A DNA stretch of 22,372 nt from WLMZ01 sp037139095 (lineage in GTDB: Bacteria; Actinomycetota; Acidimicrobiia; Acidimicrobiales; Ilumatobacteraceae). The notes under the pieces were generated by a model. The model was given only the letters and a program-made list of their open reading frames with translations. It had not been told where the DNA came from and did not search any database. The DNA lies in NCBI GenBank assembly GCA_037139095.1, contig JBAXHD010000041.1, positions 1 through 22,372 on the forward strand, given 5' to 3'. This document shows, in pieces, positions 21,597-22,372 of this stretch (its first letter is position 1; each line of letters opens with the position of its first letter). A program made the translations under genes and the position numbers.

Positions 21597-22372
21597 TGAG
21601 AATTCCAAATTGGGTCTTGGCAAGCGGACTTGCCACGGTTGTTGCGCTAGGTGCGGGTTCGTCCTTCGCCGGCCGAGCAATCATCGACGGTCTCACCGCT
21701 GGCGCAAACGGCGGCGGCGCGAAAGTCGCCACGGTCGCGGCGCCAACAGCCGTAGCGGCTCCCAAGCCAGTTGCAGCCCCGGCACCGGCACCGGTGAGCT
21801 GCGCCAACATCAGCAAGGTCACCGCCTCAACTGACTTCTTGGATGTTCACGCCACTATTACCTTGAACTACACGATCGTTGACAAGTGCGCCTCCCCGTC
21901 CACCTGGAAGATCGACGTCGCTGACTCGCTTGGCGCCACCCAGTTCACCGCGACGAACACCACCGACAACTCATCGATCGGTTCGGTCACCGCCTCAGCG
22001 TTGCAGTTCAACGCCAAGTACACAGTGACCGTGACCGTGACCTCGAGCACCGGCACACAGTTGGCGAAGAACTCGCTGGGTGTTTCCACCAAGCCAGCCA
22101 AGACCTACCTGGCCGCAGCTCTGACTGCGTTGAACAACGCCAACAACGTGTACCTCACCGACGCTGCAACCGCTGCCGCCGCTGACACCGCCGCTGCAAC
22201 CGATGCTGCGAACGCTGTGTATGCACACGATGTTGCCGCTTGGGCCGCCGGCGCTTCAAACGCTGCTTCATCAGCTGCCGCAACCGCCGCTGCGAACCTC
22301 GACGCCGCCAACGCAGCCGCAGCAAGCGCTGCCGCCGACGCTGCCGCTGCAGCCGACGCCGCTGCGAATGCT
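21596..22372 (+). CDS. Exported protein: beta-sandwich-like domain plus alanine-rich repeat region (cut by window edge)
   Basis: 259 codons are visible and the frame is open at the right edge. Seen: a signal peptide (MRIPNWVLASGLATVVALGA, likely cleaved after SSFA, residue 25) and mature start GRAIIDG. A Pro/Ala linker (about 44-67) leads to a Thr/Val-rich domain (about 68-165). That domain carries alternating beta strands (HATITLNYTIVD, YTVTVTVTSS) and two cysteines (Cys69, Cys98) that could form a disulfide. From about 170 to the edge Ala dominates, with spaced Asp/Asn and some Thr/Ser (AATDAANAVYAHDVAAW, NLDAANAAAASAAADAA), probably a long helix. Start: the ATG at 21596 follows GAGGAGAAGG. 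Shares the junction motif with the 59-residue neighbour. Probably a surface or envelope protein; function unknown. Confidence 0.75.
   Translation, partial: MRIPNWVLASGLATVVALGAGSSFAGRAIIDGLTAGANGGGAKVATVAAPTAVAAPKPVAAPAPAPVSCANISKVTASTDFLDVHATITLNYTIVDKCASPSTWKIDVADSLGATQFTATNTTDNSSIGSVTASALQFNAKYTVTVTVTSSTGTQLAKNSLGVSTKPAKTYLAAALTALNNANNVYLTDAATAAAADTAAATDAANAVYAHDVAAWAAGASNAASSAAATAAANLDAANAAAASAAADAAAAADAAANA

Noticed and set aside
1..22372. A defence island, CRISPR array, prophage or biosynthetic cluster
   Set aside because: No nuclease, cas, integrase, phage structural, NRPS or PKS features are visible; genes are housekeeping or lipid-related.

Overview
The window is a gene-dense stretch of a high-GC chromosome, with many GTG/TTG starts, 4-bp stop/start overlaps and short spacers. 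Gene content points to an actinobacterium, and my impression is class Acidimicrobiia (Ilumatobacter- or Microthrix-like). Supporting signs are the actinobacterial form of the IF-2 N-terminus and of bacterial ProRS, an F420-type LLM oxidoreductase, a mycobacterial-type thiolase-like protein (TLP1) and a menaquinone/geranylgeranyl reductase. The taxon is an inference; there is no rRNA here to test it. I see no tRNA, rRNA, CRISPR array, transposase, phage or plasmid gene.

Layout. (1) 1-3347, minus strand: the translation/transcription operon rimP-nusA-ylxR-infB. infB runs off the left edge. The operon has a leader with a strong GNRA-loop hairpin plus a T-tract, and a triple 12-bp repeat at the rimP ribosome binding site. 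(2) 3487-6674, plus strand: proS (prolyl-tRNA synthetase) and a nicotinate phosphoribosyltransferase of NAD salvage. (3) 6794-8623, minus strand: a two-gene lipid unit, a short-chain dehydrogenase followed by a double-hotdog MaoC hydratase, resembling the two halves of peroxisomal MFE-2. (4) 8663-12977, plus strand: a Tat-exported PGRP-type amidase, a FAD-dependent geranylgeranyl-reductase-family enzyme, an FMN nitronate-monooxygenase-family enzyme and an MFS exporter. The last two overlap by GTGA. (5) 13141-14334, minus strand: a class-C-type serine hydrolase. (6) 14353-16540, minus strand: a tightly overlapped operon, larE-like sulfur transferase, LLM oxidoreductase and ABM-domain monooxygenase. 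(7) 16603-18723, plus strand: a GH29 alpha-L-fucosidase fused to a right-handed beta-helix. (8) 18724-19521, minus strand, a crotonase; divergent from it at 19571-21031 a TLP1-type thiolase-like protein. (9) 21178 to the right edge: two exported proteins with the same signal-peptide/mature junction motif. One is only 59 aa; the other is a long beta-domain plus alanine-rich protein cut by the window.

Between genes, copies of one palindromic repeat (core AGTCTTCAACAAACCG / GAAGACTTTTGGTCGA) occur downstream of proS and at two convergent gene ends. Most of the window is ordinary housekeeping and lipid metabolism. The best leads are this repeat family, the nusA-operon leader, the fucosidase/beta-helix fusion, the larE-LLM-ABM operon without larABC, and the paralogous exported proteins at the right end.
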